From contig JAJKFL010000003.1 in NCBI GenBank assembly GCA_021186555.1, positions 26,369,908-26,433,907 of the forward strand: a stretch of 64,000 bases of DNA, written 5' to 3'. This DNA comes from Reticulitermes speratus. Taxonomy: Eukaryota; Arthropoda; Insecta; Blattodea; Rhinotermitidae. Made by a program: the position numbers and the translations under genes. Within the stretch, counting starts at the first letter, position 1. Every line of letters starts with the position of its first letter. Positions 12,524 through 27,500 of the stretch are shown here, in pieces. The notes under the pieces were generated by a model. It did not search any database, was not told the DNA's origin, and saw only the letters and a program-made list of their open reading frames with translations.

Positions 12524-15500
12524 TATGCACCACGTAATTGACAATTAAAGAATGTGACAGTACGGGGTGTTTCATGAAGACATGGCTGATTTCAAGTGCT
12601 TATATCTCTGAATATAATTTTTGAGTAACAGAACTTTTAGCACAGGCAAAATCGAGCCTTCCAGTTATTGCAAGTTACAAAGTACAAGTGTTCTGTATGT
12701 GCACCTTGAGTAACAGCTAGCATTCAGCCTGTATTCAAACTCCTGCCAGGTTCCGTATAACATATTGGCAATCACTGATGCGATGGTTTTGGAATTGTGT
12801 TTCTTCAGTTTGTTAACTGCTCTTGGCAGTGGTGGAATGTAAGCTTGTTCACCGACATATTCCCAAAATAATAACACTAGTCGGGTAAGTTCGGGTGACC
12901 TTGGAGGCCAGGAGATTGGTCTGGCTCACCCAGTCCACCCTCCTGGCAGTTGGTCATCAAAGAGCTATTGCATGTCCTAGGCTTAGTGGGGTGGCACTTC
13001 GTTTTGAAAGTGTACCAAGTCCTTCTGTCACCTGTGGCCACAACCAGTTCTGTAGCCTGTCCAGACAGATGGTACCTGTAATGGTGGTCTTTTGGCCCAC
13101 ACGCATTCTGCCCTCCATGTACAAAACACAGTAGATGCTCTTGGGTTCTGGGTGGCCCAAATGTGACTGTTGTGCATATTTACCTTTGCGAGACAGATGA
13201 AAAGTCGCTTTGCCACTAAAAATAACCTTAGGCATGAGATTTCTTCGTCTGATATCATACCAAGAATATCCACACAAGAAGTTGAACAAGCTTCTTTGTC
13301 ATTGTTGCTTAGAGCTTTAAGTAACTGCAGTCTGTATGGCTTTGTATGCAGAGGTTTCATCACAACCCACCAAACAATTGTGGGTGGCATCTGTAGCTGT
13401 TGACAGGCGTGGTGAATGGACTTTTGTGTGCTGTGTGAGAAAGCTTCTCTAACTCATTCCGTATTTGTTTCACGTCAGTTGTGGCTGCCAAGGCCACCTG
13501 CCTTTTAGAGGCAGCAGCCCTATGTAAGCTTCTAATACCACTCCTTAATCGAGTTCTTAGAAGGTCCTTCCTTCCCAGATCTTGTTCAATATAGCTTCTG
13601 CATCATTGTCAAAGGTTTTGTAGCATCATACCAGAAGCAGTACTCCACTTCTTATTGTGGAGTATCCATTTTGTTTTGCTGGTGGACGCAGCACTAATCT
13701 GCAATGGGAAGGAGAACACTGCATTTCAGGGAAAGATAGATTTGACAGTCCTCTAACTACCAGATGCAGAGAAGTGAGATGTGGTATGAAGACCCTCTAT
13801 GTCATCCACAGCTTCATGTTTATGGAACTTGAATTTTTAGGTCCACAAAAATGACACCACATTGTGAATAAGTTGTATGCAAATTCAAGCTTTTTTGTTA
13901 CTCATTACTCAGTAGGGGATTTTAAATGTTACATTTGTACAGGACTGGTGACTATGCAGTGTGTCCTATATAAGACATCCATGCTTAAGGAATTTTTCAC
14001 CTAAGGAGTCAGAATGATTAATGCACATTTTCTGTAAAAAAGAATTCTCTGCCTAAGAAGTACAGAAATTCCATGATCCAAGGGATTTTTCACTCACTAA
14101 GTTTTGTCATCAAAATCTTAACCAGTTGCCATTCATTCAATTTGTTGCCAACATGCACTAATGAATCATGCTCTCACTTAAAAGATTTGTCTCCAAGGTT
14201 GTTTTCACCATGGATCAGAGGTATAGATAAGCAACTCAGTGTTAATTTGGGGAAACATATGGGGGAAGTGACACCACATTCTGACTGCTTTGCCATCAGT
14301 TTCCATTTCTTTTATCTGTGAATTTTTGCTTGTGCATGTCACACAACATGATTCATGGTCATTGTCTGTATGTAATTTACATCGCTAATCAATTTGGTTA
14401 AATGGAGTGTGTTGTGACTAACTGTAGCTGTGAAGTCTGCTGTATCCAAAATTTGTATATTTTGTGTTCACATTAAATTTCTTATGTGTACAGTTGTCAT
14501 CCTGTTTAGTCCTTTTATTATTAAACATGCGATCAGCATGGCTACTGCTTAAAAAATGGGCATAAAACAAACCCGCTGCCAGTTGAAGAAAAGGTGAATA
14601 TAATATATGCACCATGGATGCTACTATTTTCCTCACAAAAAAAAATCATTAGTGAACTTTGCGTTTGTGTCAACTTAAATTATGAGACAGTACCCAGTCC
14701 ATAAGTGCACAACTAAGCGATAAATCGGTATTCATGGAACACTTGGCAGGAATGGGTACGTCATGTACCAATTGTGCTTGTAAAAAATCTCCTTTGTGCC
14801 GGAATGTTTCAAAATCACCATAGAAGGTAAGACTTTAAATGTGGTTTGATGGTGGAAGTGAATCATGTAACACTTCAGTGACAAGGCATTTAATAGGAAC
14901 CTTAAGGTACAGATGGAGGACATTTAAATACTTTCCCCCAAAAGATGCATTGTTGTACTAAAAGTGCTTGAATATGTAGAAATGTGAAATTTAGAAGGAA
15001 ATAATTGATAGTGTGCTCAACAATGTATGTAGATTTATATTAAAGCATTTCACATGTGAATTTATTCAGTTTGTCCGTAAATACAGTATTTTACTAAAAT
15101 TCCTGTGAAATCAAATTAGTGTAGAATTTACAAGCAGAAACTTCATGGTTAATTTAGCAAAGAGTGCAGAATTTGAATAAAATGCCACGCTTTAATCTCT
15201 TTGCATGAAACATTCATACATACAGAATGTTGCAGCTGTAACTCAAAGCAGGAAAGTGAAAAATAATTACAAGCATAATAACTCAGTTTACAGCCAATAG
15301 CAAAGTACCATTACATACAAAACTGCAGCTCTGTGTTTTCTCTGCAAGCACACATCACTTCCTGCTATGAAAAGTTTACAGTGTGGATGGAATAAATGGT
15401 AGGAGGAGGTAACTTTCTTTGAACAAGGCCATTCACATAGGTCAAAATAGTAGCTGACAAGGAACAGCACAAACCTTTGCACAATGATACTGGAGAGTAA

Positions 15501-18500
15501 AGAAACTCCTTTGTATTCAATTATGCGACTGACTGTTTGACAACAGACATAATTCATATACATGAATTGCAACAGTGACCTAAAGATATAACAGTTCACA
15601 CTGCATAAGCAATTTGTTACTTTCATGATAAAATACAGAAAACACCAAATGCTGCAGGCACAGCAAACCTAGTTCAATGTACATTTTATGAAAAATGATC
15701 TGAATTTCAGTTGCCTTAAAAGTCATTAATGCTTGATATGAAATATGATAATGCACTGGCAGAGAGCTTGGACTTTCAACTTTACACATGAAGCAACAAC
15801 ATTACAATGTCCTTGAAACTGTTCATGGAAGAACAGTTTCAGTGAAATACTGCATAGGTCAGTGCTGGATACTGAGGCCACTGACATGTGGAGAACTAAA
15901 GGTCTTTGCTGGGCACTGAGGCAAGCAGTGAGTTAATGTGAAATTGGTAAAGGGAATGTCAATTTGAGTATAAATTTACAAAATAATGTTTTCAGGCTGA
16001 TCCTATTAAGACGTTTTCCCAATTAATAAGCAAAAGTTGTTGAATTGCTAGGCGTGTTTGCAAAACTGCGAAAAGCAACTATTAACTTTGTCCTTTCTCT
16101 CTGTCCGTTTGCATGGAACAACTTGGCGCACACTGGACAGATTTTCATGAAATTTGATATTTGAGGATGTGTTTGAAAATCTTTCAAGAAAATTCAAGTT
16201 ATCTGACAAGAATAACAGGTACTTTACATGAGGACTGATATACATTTAGGATCATAGCTCATTCATTTCTTCTTAGAATGAGAAACGTGTCAGACAAAAG
16301 TTGTAGAGAAAATGAACACACATTTTATGTTCAATAAATTTTGAGAAAAATTGTGTCATTTGTGAGATAACGTGGAAAAACATGGTAGAGGCAGACAGGC
16401 CACAGATGACAGTATAATATTGCGCAGAAAAGGTGGGATTCGCATAGCAGATAACTAATGCACGAATACACGCACATAATATTTAATACCGCTTTTTCAT
16501 GGCAGCAGTGGTTATGCGAATGCGCGTCAATTTTACGTTATACATCCATTGCCTGTCTTGTTCCATAAATGTTTTAAGAGGGTTGTGCTGTATTTTAACT
16601 GTATAATTGTGTTTTACCAGCTGAGCTGCACATGTGCATTGCCACAGTAATACATATCACAGCCCGTGAGGGATGAGATACAAAGAAGAGTTGGTTGTGC
16701 TGTCTAGTGTTGTTAAGAGTTCCCATCATAATTAAATGTATGCTTTAAGCAGTCTGATTTCTGCACTTTGGAACAAAAGATTTGTGTCTGTACTGAGTGA
16801 AGATGCAAGCTGAGAATATGAACCATTGGCAGGTTCTTGTAAACCTATAATGAACTTCTGTGTTCTGCGAAAGGAGGGTATTTCAAGAGTAGTTGAGTAA
16901 CAGCTTCAAGGACTGCTGCATCAGATTCAAAATATGTTATAATTAATGAATGTGAAGTTATTGTTAGGTTTCTGGTTTTGATGTGTGCTTGTGCATGTAT
17001 TTGATGTATCAGTAATTCATATTTTGTGACTTTTGTCTGTTTCAGCATTTGCCTGCATCTGTGAAGCGTAGAATTAAAGCTCTTAAGAAAAATCAACTAG
17101 AAACAACTATGCTTGAAGCCAAATTCTATGAAGAAGTTCATTTACTGGAATGCAAGTATCACAAGCTGTATACACCCCTCTATGAAAAGGTATGAATGTT
17201 GACATTTCAGTTTTATGACAATTGTCGTGGCTCTATGTTTAACACCTTCCCTTGTCAAACATTGATGTTTTGAAGAGTAAAAGGCTACTGTATGAACCAG
17301 ATATTATAGTTGAATGGTTTTCACTTCATCTTATTTGGAACGTCCTGGGGTAAAATCTGGAGATTGGCTGTTTTGACAATTTTTTTGGAGGTTTTCCTGA
17401 TTGTCTTGGTGTGAATGCCATGATCATGTCATTCCACATCCTTTCCAGTTCATTATTCATAGATCATCCTGTCACTTGATGCTGGATAGCCTGAGCTGCA
17501 GAGAGCATTGTTACTTAAAGCATAAATAAAAGAAATGGATACTGTACAGTAATATAATATTAAAATATTTTCATTATTTTCACTGTTATTATTGTCATCA
17601 TTGCAATCATAGTATTGTGGTGGTGGTGGTGGTGGTGTGGTGGTGGTGTGGTGGTGGTGGTGGTGGTGGTGGTGAAAGCGGTGGTGGCAGTTGAGGGCGG
17701 CGCTTGCCGTGGTGGGGTGTTGGGCACTTATTTTTAGATCAGCTGTTCTATTGGCATAAGTTCATATCTCACATAGCACAGACTCTTAGTTGTTTTTTAG
17801 ATCACCTGTTTCTTGAGCCTCAGCTTTTACCTCACGTAGAAGACAGTTTGTCTCAGTTATAAAAACCATTAACATACAGGAGTGTAAGTCTTCGTGTAAA
17901 GTGTCTCTTATTTTTGTCTAAATTTAATGAAAATTGAAATATGTCTTAAGTTTTAGTAAATTCCCCAAACATGAAATTTCATGAAAGTCTGTCTGATGGG
18001 AATTGTGCTGTTACATGTGGACAGTGGGATGAGTATGATGAGACTGATTGTTGATTTTTGTGACTGTATTGTGAATGTGTCTAATAATACATCATTCTAA
18101 CATTACATTATTGTGAAGCTTGTGTTGTGGCATGTTTGTGCTACGCAATTATTGCTGCATATTTTTCACTTTTTTGTTATTACAGTGGAACCTTAATCCA
18201 TTGTTTCTGAAGGGATTGTAGAGAACAAATGATAAATGTAGGAAAAGAACAGTTACGAGAAAAGCATTAAATGTATCAGAAAAATGAGGAAACAGAAAAT
18301 TAAAATTTTACATTATGCATTTAGGTCTAGAAAAATAATAAACAAATAAAAGCTGCATTACTGCCTGTATGAAAATAACTTTTTTTCTTCTCCAAAGAAA
18401 TCAAATTGACAGCTGTTCATTTAAAAACCTTACATTTCAGATGAAAAAGCTCCAATTCCAAGTTCAAAATGTTCTGTTTGTCATGCCCACCAGCACTGTG

Positions 18501-21500
18501 CACACAAGAGAATAGTTTAACAGTTTCATAAGCAACATGGACTAAGGCAAAACTCTTCACAGGTTCAAGGTCATGTTTGTCCGTACTGCTTCTGCCACCC
18601 ACATGAGCATTGTACAACTCTTCTGCTAAAACTCTTCACAGGTTCAAGGTCATGTTTGTCCGTACTGCTTCTGCCACCCACATGAGCATTGTACGACTCT
18701 TCTGCTGGAAACGCCACGTGTGGCAAGCTTATGGTTTACAGATGTGTAAGAATTGAAATTGACATGATTCTCAGCATGTAATTATATCCAGTCCGTGTGG
18801 AAGGCATCACACTTGTGGAGTTTGGTAGTTAATACACTGATTTTAAATTCCATAGAAATAACATATCTTGTGGATGAGCAGCACAGTTTCCAACAGTGAA
18901 CAAAGTCTTCCTACCTTGCACACCAGTTGCGACATCAAGTACGCTTAAAAACTCTGTGAAAATGAATGTGGTCATCCACGCTTTATTTGTGTAGTATTTC
19001 ATGTTTTTAAAACAGTGGTGCTTCAATGGTTTTTCAGCCATGATTGGCATAAATAGCAGGAATAATAACACTAAATCACACAATTTTTTATTGCCAAACT
19101 CCAGGAGAAGCAATCAGGATGATGCAAGACAATGCTGTGCTAACAACTGTAGAATGTATTTCACATTTTTACGCCTGTACAACTAAGCATCCCCGTCATC
19201 CCCACCACTCAGCCATCATTCACACTTGCCTGGCATGAGGTGCCCTTTTGTAAGTTAACAGTAATTACTGGTATAGGCAAAATACTTCTATTGTACGTTC
19301 CAGAAACATGTCAACTTCTGCATATCTTTCAGAAATGGTCATACAGGAAATACTGTGGGTCAGGACGAAGATTTCTGAATGACTGGGGTGGGGAAGCGAG
19401 ATTTTGAGGAAAAATTCAGCTGATATACTTTGTTTATGTGGGCAATTTTTTGGACCAGAAGAAATGATTGATCCTTGAGAGAAAAATATGCATGCGGAAA
19501 CAATGGCTAGAGGTTTCACTGTACTGTGTTACCACCATTATTGCTGATATTGTTTCTTGACTCATTAATTGGTGCTCTTTTCGAGCAGTATGTTTGCTGG
19601 TGAAGTAATTTCATAACTATGTTAATTGCTGTTTTTTTCCGTGCTCTAAGACATTAATTTTTCATGAAAAATGTTGCCTAAAACATTGTTGAACATTTTT
19701 GTCTTAACAGGATAGTAGGATTACATTCAAAATGACATCCGGCTAATGTAGTGTGGCCTTTCAGCATATACTGCCCACTGATTGAGGCAACATGCTGGGA
19801 TAATTTGATCTTTGTGGTGTGAGATAAAAATACTTATGTTTTGTATTGTCAAGCAATGTTAGGTACTCTTTTTCAAAAGTAAGAACTCAGGTGTTTGAAA
19901 ATAAATATTTCTATCTTAAATTAAATGCTAGTAGTGAGTGAGAACAGTGTGTTGTGTTTTATTCAGCTGTTCAGTTGTGCCATTTCTGAGGTATGGTAGT
20001 CTTTTATTTTCTGTAAATTTGTGGTCCTAATGGAATGGGTTAAACTCAAGTTTCATATATTGTGGACATGAAATTATACCATATCACAAAGACGTTTTGG
20101 TCTTACATGACCACAAAAATATGTGAATATGGAAGGCTCAATTATCTTCTTGTTTTGTGCTACGCCATTGCAGTTCAGTGCAGTGAAGTCTTGTTGGGCA
20201 GCCTCTTATCATCAGGGATCCTGATAATGGGGACTGACAGGTTCTGAAATATTAGAAGTCTGTTTTTTCATGACACAGCTGACTGCTCAAGAAGGCTTCA
20301 TTGCAGAATTCTCTTGCTTTTGTTACTTATTAGTTTATTCATTTAGACATTTTGGAAGTGATGTGGAAGAATATAATGACACATTGAAAGTACTTGAATT
20401 TCGTGTTTGTTTATATATGAGGTGTGGTAGAAAAGTAATGAGACTGATTTTCTTTTAACCATGAATTTTATTCTTTTTTACAAATCAAGGTTATCCCCTT
20501 CAAAATAGTTCCCTTGGGCAGCTACACAGCGACGGAGGCGTTGTTTCCATTGTTCGTAGCAGTGCTGGAAGGCTTCTGCTGGAATACCTTTCAGCTCGTC
20601 GGTTACGCTCTTCTGGATATTATCCAAAGTACCAAAATGGTGCCCTTTCAAGTGGTTTTTGAGCCGGGGGAATAAAAAGAAGTCACAGGGACTGAGATCC
20701 GGCGAATAGGGGGGCTGAGGAACCACAGGAATGCTTTTGTCTGCCAAAAATTCATTGATGGAAACTGCCGTGTGACATGGGGCACTTTTCTCATGCCCAA
20801 ATCCCGTGTTAAAATTTGATGGACGGTAAACCGGTTCAAATTTAACTCACTACTGATCAGTCTCAATGTCGATCGACGATCTGACCTCACTCTTTCCACA
20901 TTGTCGTCCGTTTTTGAGGTTGAAGGTCTTCCCGCACGAGGTTCGTCTTCCACTTGTTCTCGGCCTTCTAAAAAGGACTTGTGCCATCTGAACACTTGTG
21001 CCCTGGATAGGGAATGTTCTCCATAAGCCCTTTGTAACTTTTCTTAAGCCACAGTAGCGGATTCGCCAAGCTTCACACGAAATTTGAAAGCACAACATTG
21101 CTCAAACTTTTGCCGGTCCATTTTCGTAACGCACCTCACAAGCACAACTTCACTTCAGACGCTCTCAACAATCGCGTAGCAACTGTAGCAAGTTCAAACT
21201 TGTACTGAGTCTACGGCAGGGTTTAACCTAACTGCCATGTGAAGGGGGAGGCAGCAGCGTTGTCGGTTCGTGCACAGCGTTGCCAGTCTCATTACTTTTC
21301 TACCACACCTCGTAGATTACTAGATCAAATTTTGTTTTCGTTAACACTTGTTGTCAAGTAATTCTGTCATCTTTCAGCGAAGAGAAGTAATCTCAGGTCT
21401 CTATGAGCCAACAGATTCAGAGTGTGTATGGGGATCAGATGATGAAAAAGAGGACGAATTGAGTGCTGATATGAAAAATAAAGTTAAGATTGAAGAAGTG

Positions 21501-24500
21501 GACACTGGCAAACAGCAGAATGAGTAAGTTGATATGATATTTATTAACTGCGATTGGGTTGACACCCGGTGGCAGTGGTCCATACACTTATACACAAATA
21601 AAAAGAAAGAAAACAACTATGTACATAAGGAGACAGATACACAAAACTGTACAAAAACACAGAGCACACAAAATAGAAGGCAAGACATACAAAACAAGAA
21701 GAAAATCATAAGATGAACAATAAGACATAAACATAAAATATAAACATAAAACAGTCATTAAGGTATAACAAAGAGCTAAAAGATCATAAAGCAAATAATT
21801 AAAAAATAAAAATGAAAAAATGTACCGTATATTCTCGAATCTAAACTGCACCCGAATCTAATCCGCACCCAGTTTTTGGCGACTTCTTAAACGAAAAAAA
21901 GTTAGTTCGCGATTCTAATCCGCACCTTTCCTTCAACCACCCCTTGCCCACGGGGCGACTGATTGAATAATATTGGATGTTACCAATGCGTTAAAATCCG
22001 ACGCTACGCCTGTGGCCGATGAGTCATACCGATAGAGGCGGGGTCTTTCTCAACAGACGTGCGCAATCTCGTCTGAAGCCAGCTGATCTTTAGTTGTTGA
22101 AACGTGGGAGGTGCTTGTTCCAATTTGTCGTGTACCGTAGTTATGGAAGAGGGACACCTGAAATCTAAACGACTCTCATATACGGCAAAGTTCAAACGTG
22201 AAGTTATTCGGTGCGCAGAGGAGAATGGAAACCGCAAAGCCGCTGCAATTTTTGGAGTTGATGAAAGCAACGTTCGACTATGGCGGAAACACAAGGCAGC
22301 GATCAGCGGGTGTGAGGCGTCACGAAGGAAATTCACTGGACCCAAGAAAGGACGATTTCCTGAAATTGATGATGCAGTCTTCACGTTTTTTCAAGAGAGA
22401 CGCAAGACTGGACTGTTTGTGAGTTATGATCTACTCGCGAGGAGGCGATAAAGAAGGCCAGATCTTTGAACATTCCTCGAATTATGAGTGATGACGGCGA
22501 GTCTGATGAATAATAAATTATAATAATAAATAATAAAATAATAGATTATTGTATTGTATTGTTCTTACGTTGTTTATTAATTACGTTAATTACGTTATTG
22601 TTATATTGTACAGCAGCTCAATCATTTATCCAAAATCCAGCTCTAGACCGCGAATCTAATCCGCATCTGATTTTTTAGCCCTCTAAAACTGTAAAAAAAA
22701 GTGCGGATTAGATTCGAGAATATACGGTACATCGCAATGAGTCCATATACTATACAGGAACCCACATACGAGCTACATAACTATAAATCAGTGACAATTA
22801 CACTCTCTAACTCCATGGAGCAGAGTACTTCTTGAGAAGCTAACAGGTCGTCAGCTAGTCAAGAAATTTCCCGCGTTTTATGGAACCCGAAGGTTCATTA
22901 CCGCACTCACAAGAGCCCGCCACCTGTCCCTATCCTGAGCCATATCAATCCAGTCCATGACCCCCCATCCCACTTCTTGAAGATCCATTTTAATATTATC
23001 CTCGCAACAATGCCTGGGTATAGATCTAATTTAAATAAGGAGGAGTAGAATGATGGAGAGCGAGTGCAAGGAACCTTCCCTCAGGTCTCCCCACCAAAAC
23101 CCTGTATGCATCTCTGCCCTCACCCATACATGCTACATGTCCCGCCCACCTCATTCTTCTCGATTTGTTTACCCGAATAATATTTGGTGATGAGTACAGA
23201 TCATTAAGTTCCTCGTTATGTAGTCTTCTCCACTCCCCTGTTACCCCGTCCCTCTTAGGCCCAAATATCCTCCTCAGCACCCTATTCTCGAACACCCTCA
23301 GCCTTTGTTCCTCCCTCAGTGTGAGAGACCAAGTCTCACACCCATACAAAACAACAGGCAAATTTATACTTCTGTATATCTTAATCTTTGTATTTTTGGA
23401 TAGCAAACTGGAAGACAGAAGATCCTGCACCGAATGATAATAAGCACTCCCCGACTTCAGTCTGCTCTTAATTTCTTCCTGAATGGAATTTCGATTCGTT
23501 AGGGTTGTTCCCAACTGTTCCACCTTTTCAAAGGATTTATTATCTAAATTTATGTTGTGATTTTGTCCTGCATTCTGATTGTGAGACATGACCACGTACT
23601 TAGTTTTCTCAGCATTTACTTCTAGACCAATCTCCTGACTAGTTACTACCAAACCTTCTGTGTTTTTCTTTGTAGCATGTACGCTTCCACCCAATATATT
23701 AATATCATCAGCATAAACTAGAAGCTGATGTGTATCATTCAATTTTAAACCCTCCTGGTTTGCCTGAACCCTCCTAATGGCATATTCCAAAGCAAAGTTG
23801 AAAAGCAATGGCGATAAAGCATCTCCTTGTTTCAAACCTTTCTTAATAGGAAATGTGTCAGACAAATGTTTGCCTACCCGGACTCTGCTATAGGTTTCAT
23901 TTAGACACATATTTACGAGCCTTACTAGTTTCATAGGGATACCAAATTCAATGAGAATATTATACAAGACCTCCCTCCTAACTGAATCATAGGCTTTCTT
24001 GAAGTCTATAAATTGCTGATGCACTGCCTCATTGTATTCCCATTTTTTCTCAAGTATTTGATGAATGCAGAATTTATGATCAGTAGTCGAGCTGTTACGT
24101 CTAAATCCACACTGATGATCCCCAATAATTTCCTCTGCATATGGAGTTAACCTTGACAGAAGGATGTTGGATAGAATTTTGTATGTGGTTGACAAAAGTG
24201 ATATGCCTCGATATTTACTGCAATCTGTTTTATCACCCTTCTTATAAATAGGTACAATGATTGACTCCTTCCACTGCTCAGGCAATTCCTCTTTATTCCA
24301 AATAGAATTAATAAGTTTATGGATCTCAGAACAAATTGTCTTACCTCCTGCTTTAATCAGTTCTGCTGGAATCTGATCAATACCTGGTGATTTGTGCCTT
24401 TTTAACTTTTCAATAGCCATCTCAACCTCAGAGTCACTGGGCTTAGGCACTAGTGACTCTGCCTTATGTATTTCAGTCTGCCTTACATCATTAACCCCAT

Positions 24501-27500
24501 GTATATTCAGTAGCTGAAAGAAATGATTCCTCCACCTAGCCAAGATACTGTGAGAGTCTGCAACCAGATCACTCTTCTCATCCTTTACTACATTAGTTCT
24601 AGGCTGGTAACACTTCTTAAAGTCATTGATGCCCCTATACAAGTCTCTGCTATTCATGTTCTTGCTGTTTGTTTCATTCATTAATTTTAGCTTCAGATAT
24701 TCCTTCTTTTTGTTCCTGAAATGTCTACTAGCTTCACGTTTACATTGTTCAAATTATCTACTTTACTTTGGTTTGGATTCTCTAAGCACTGCATTTTAGC
24801 CTGCTTCCTTTGATCTAAAAATTTTGAACATTCTTCGTCAAACCATGGTTTATGCTGCTTCCTTTCATACAGCCCTAGACTCTCTTTAGCTGAGATTTTG
24901 ATACTCTCTTTAATGTTTTCACAAGCCCTATTTATGTCATCACTAACATTTAAGTTCTCCAAAGCTGCAAACCTGTTTCAGATCTTTATCTGATACTGTT
25001 TCCTAAACTCTAGTTCACTTAGCTTCTTGAGATTAAATCTCTCCGCATCAAACTTCTGTGCTGCTTATTTAATTATCACCAGTCTCCCTAACTTTTGCAA
25101 CCACCAGATAGTGATCAGTATCACAGTCAGCTCCCCTGAAAGATCGCACATCGAGTATACTTGAATGCCATCTCCTATCTATCAATACGTGATCGATCTG
25201 ATTATGAGTCTTCCCATCAGGAGAGGTTCAGGTGTATTTATGAATATTTCGGTGTGGTAACATCGTGCTCTTAACAACTAGATTTTTTGATGTGGCAAAG
25301 TTTACAACTCCAACACCATTATCATTACTATCCTCATGTAAACTCTCATTCCCGATCGTCGGTTTGAAAGTATCCTCCCTTCCCAATTTTGCATTAAAAT
25401 CTCCTAACAGAATTTTCATATGGTACTTAGGAAAATGATCAACAACCTGTTCTAATTCCTCATAGAAACTGTCCTTTGAGTCATCACTTTTCTCCTCAGT
25501 TGGTGCATGCACATTCAGAGCAACGATATTACACCAGCGACCTCTCAGCACCATATATGACATCCTATCACTAACAAACTCTACTCTCTTAATTGCTGAT
25601 ACTATTCTCTGATGTACAAAAAAAACCTGTTCCCAGTTGATGATTTTCATTTCCTTTTCCATAGAAAAAAGTATAATCCCCTGCTCTTACTGTGCCCCCT
25701 TTATCCCACCTAACCTCCTGTACACCCACTAAATCTAATTTGTACCTAGCTAATTCCCTGGCCACTGTCGTAAGTGACCCTGACCTATTCAGGCTCCTCA
25801 CGTTCCAAGTTCCAAATCTCATGTTCCTTTTCCATTGCTTAAGTCGTACCAAAGAATCAGTCCAGGTCCGAGGCTCTGTATAGTGTTTCGTAACATGGTA
25901 ATTTTTTACAGTGGGGATTTGTTAGCACCTCGCCCAACCCCCAAGCTGGAGGACCATCCCTTATCGGCTGTCTGCGACTGCATATTCGCAGCTACCCTCC
26001 ATATTCAGAGGCCGTTCCTCCATCCGCAACCCGAGGACGTGCCATGCCGTGGTGACAGGGACCCACTAATCATGGGACAATTACACACATTCCACTAAAG
26101 ATCTTAACTACACTTCACATTGCTTTGCTTCACTTACTTCACCACAGGTCACATCCCCGCCCACCAATTTTAAGACACTTGATCACCACTCTTCAATTCC
26201 CTTCACTTCACCTCACTTGAAATTACTTTCCTAACCCTGTTTCTAAAAATGTTAGATTTACAGGGGAAAGTCGCTAACGTCTCTGCAGGTAGTTGATATC
26301 AGAGTTTGATGGTCCTGTTTACAAAGGAATATTTCCCGATATCTGTTCTTTGTTTCCTGGCCCTAATTTTCTGATCATGATCATCTTTGCTGAGGTAGCA
26401 TGGTCCTTGTAACCTGTCCCCTATATCTTTCCATGCCCGTTCTCCAGTGTACGCTGTGAAGACTGCGCATATGCGAGCTATCTTTCTATGCTGCGCCAAG
26501 GGTTTTAGTTCGAATTGTTCGTATGATTTGCAAATTTAGCCGCTTTCATTTGGACACGGTCTAACTCGTTTATCTGACCTTCCCTGTATGGATCCCAGCA
26601 CACAGCCCCGTATTCAAGAATCGGACGCACTAGCGACATGTAGGCTAAACTTTTCGTATTACTATTTCCCTTTTTGAGAATACGCATTATGAAATGAAGT
26701 GCCTTCCAAGCCTTTTGAACTGTGTAATTTACTTGATCAGCCCAGCTTAAATGCTGCATGTGATTATTCCTAAGTATTTGCAACTGCTCGCTTCCAGAAT
26801 TCGTTGGTTCCCAAAAGAATAATTTAGTGGATCCTTAACCCGAGCTCTCATGAAGCTTACTGCTTTACTTTTACCTGGATTTATTTTCATCGCATTTTCT
26901 ACCACCCACGCCCCCAATCTGTCCAGATCTATCTGGAACTTTTCTATGTCGCTATCATTCCTGATTTTTCTATATATTATACAGTTGTCTGCGAAAAGTC
27001 TAATAGTTGACTATGTTCCTCCAAATATCATTTACGTATGCCAGGAACAGAAGTGGGCCCAACACGCTCCCTTGTGGTACACCTAACGTTACTCTGACTT
27101 CCTCAGATAATTGCGCTCCTACTCTAACTCTCTGTGAACGACCTGAAAGGAATTCCCTCACCCATATGACTGTCTTCAAATCCACGCCCGAGGCCACAAT
27201 TTTCATAAGCAGCGATCATAAGGAGCCAAATCGAAAGCTTTTGAAAAATCTGTTATTATTGCGTCTATCCTGGCTCCCTTGTCCAGGGAATCCACTATTT
27301 CCTGGCAAATTGTGACTATTTATCTTTTACACGAGTATCCCGGTCTAAAACGATGTTGGCCTTCGTATAACCATTCACTTTTGTCTAAGACTTGCCTTAG
27401 GTATCCTGCTATGGCGTGCTCTATTTGCTTGCAGACCACTTAGGTGAAGCTGACGGGTCTGGAGTTTGTGACTACCGATTGATCTCCACCTTTGTAAATA

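Larger units (their letters stand above)
22815..26075 (-). mobile_element. RTE-like LINE, near full length, broken (copy 1)
   Basis: A single-ORF non-LTR element on the minus strand: an apparent 5' UTR (26075-25853), an apurinic-type endonuclease (25852-25228 and on to about 25060), a linker (24962-24693) and reverse transcriptase (24681-23026). The tail peptide ends at the CTCCATGGAG block near 22817. The order and motifs match the endonuclease plus polymerase proteins common in insect genomes. At least four frameshifts or stops make it inactive. It lies antisense in Nap1 intron 3. Clade assignment to RTE is from general resemblance only. Confidence 0.85.

Noticed and set aside
15288..15789. 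Overlapping minus-strand frames in intron 1.
   Set aside because: Cysteine- and leucine-rich chance frames without motif support.
22004..22384. 126-codon minus-strand frame in pogo copy 1 (and its twin at 42109-42489).
   Set aside because: It lies antisense to the HTH coding sequence and has no family match; a shadow of the real frame.
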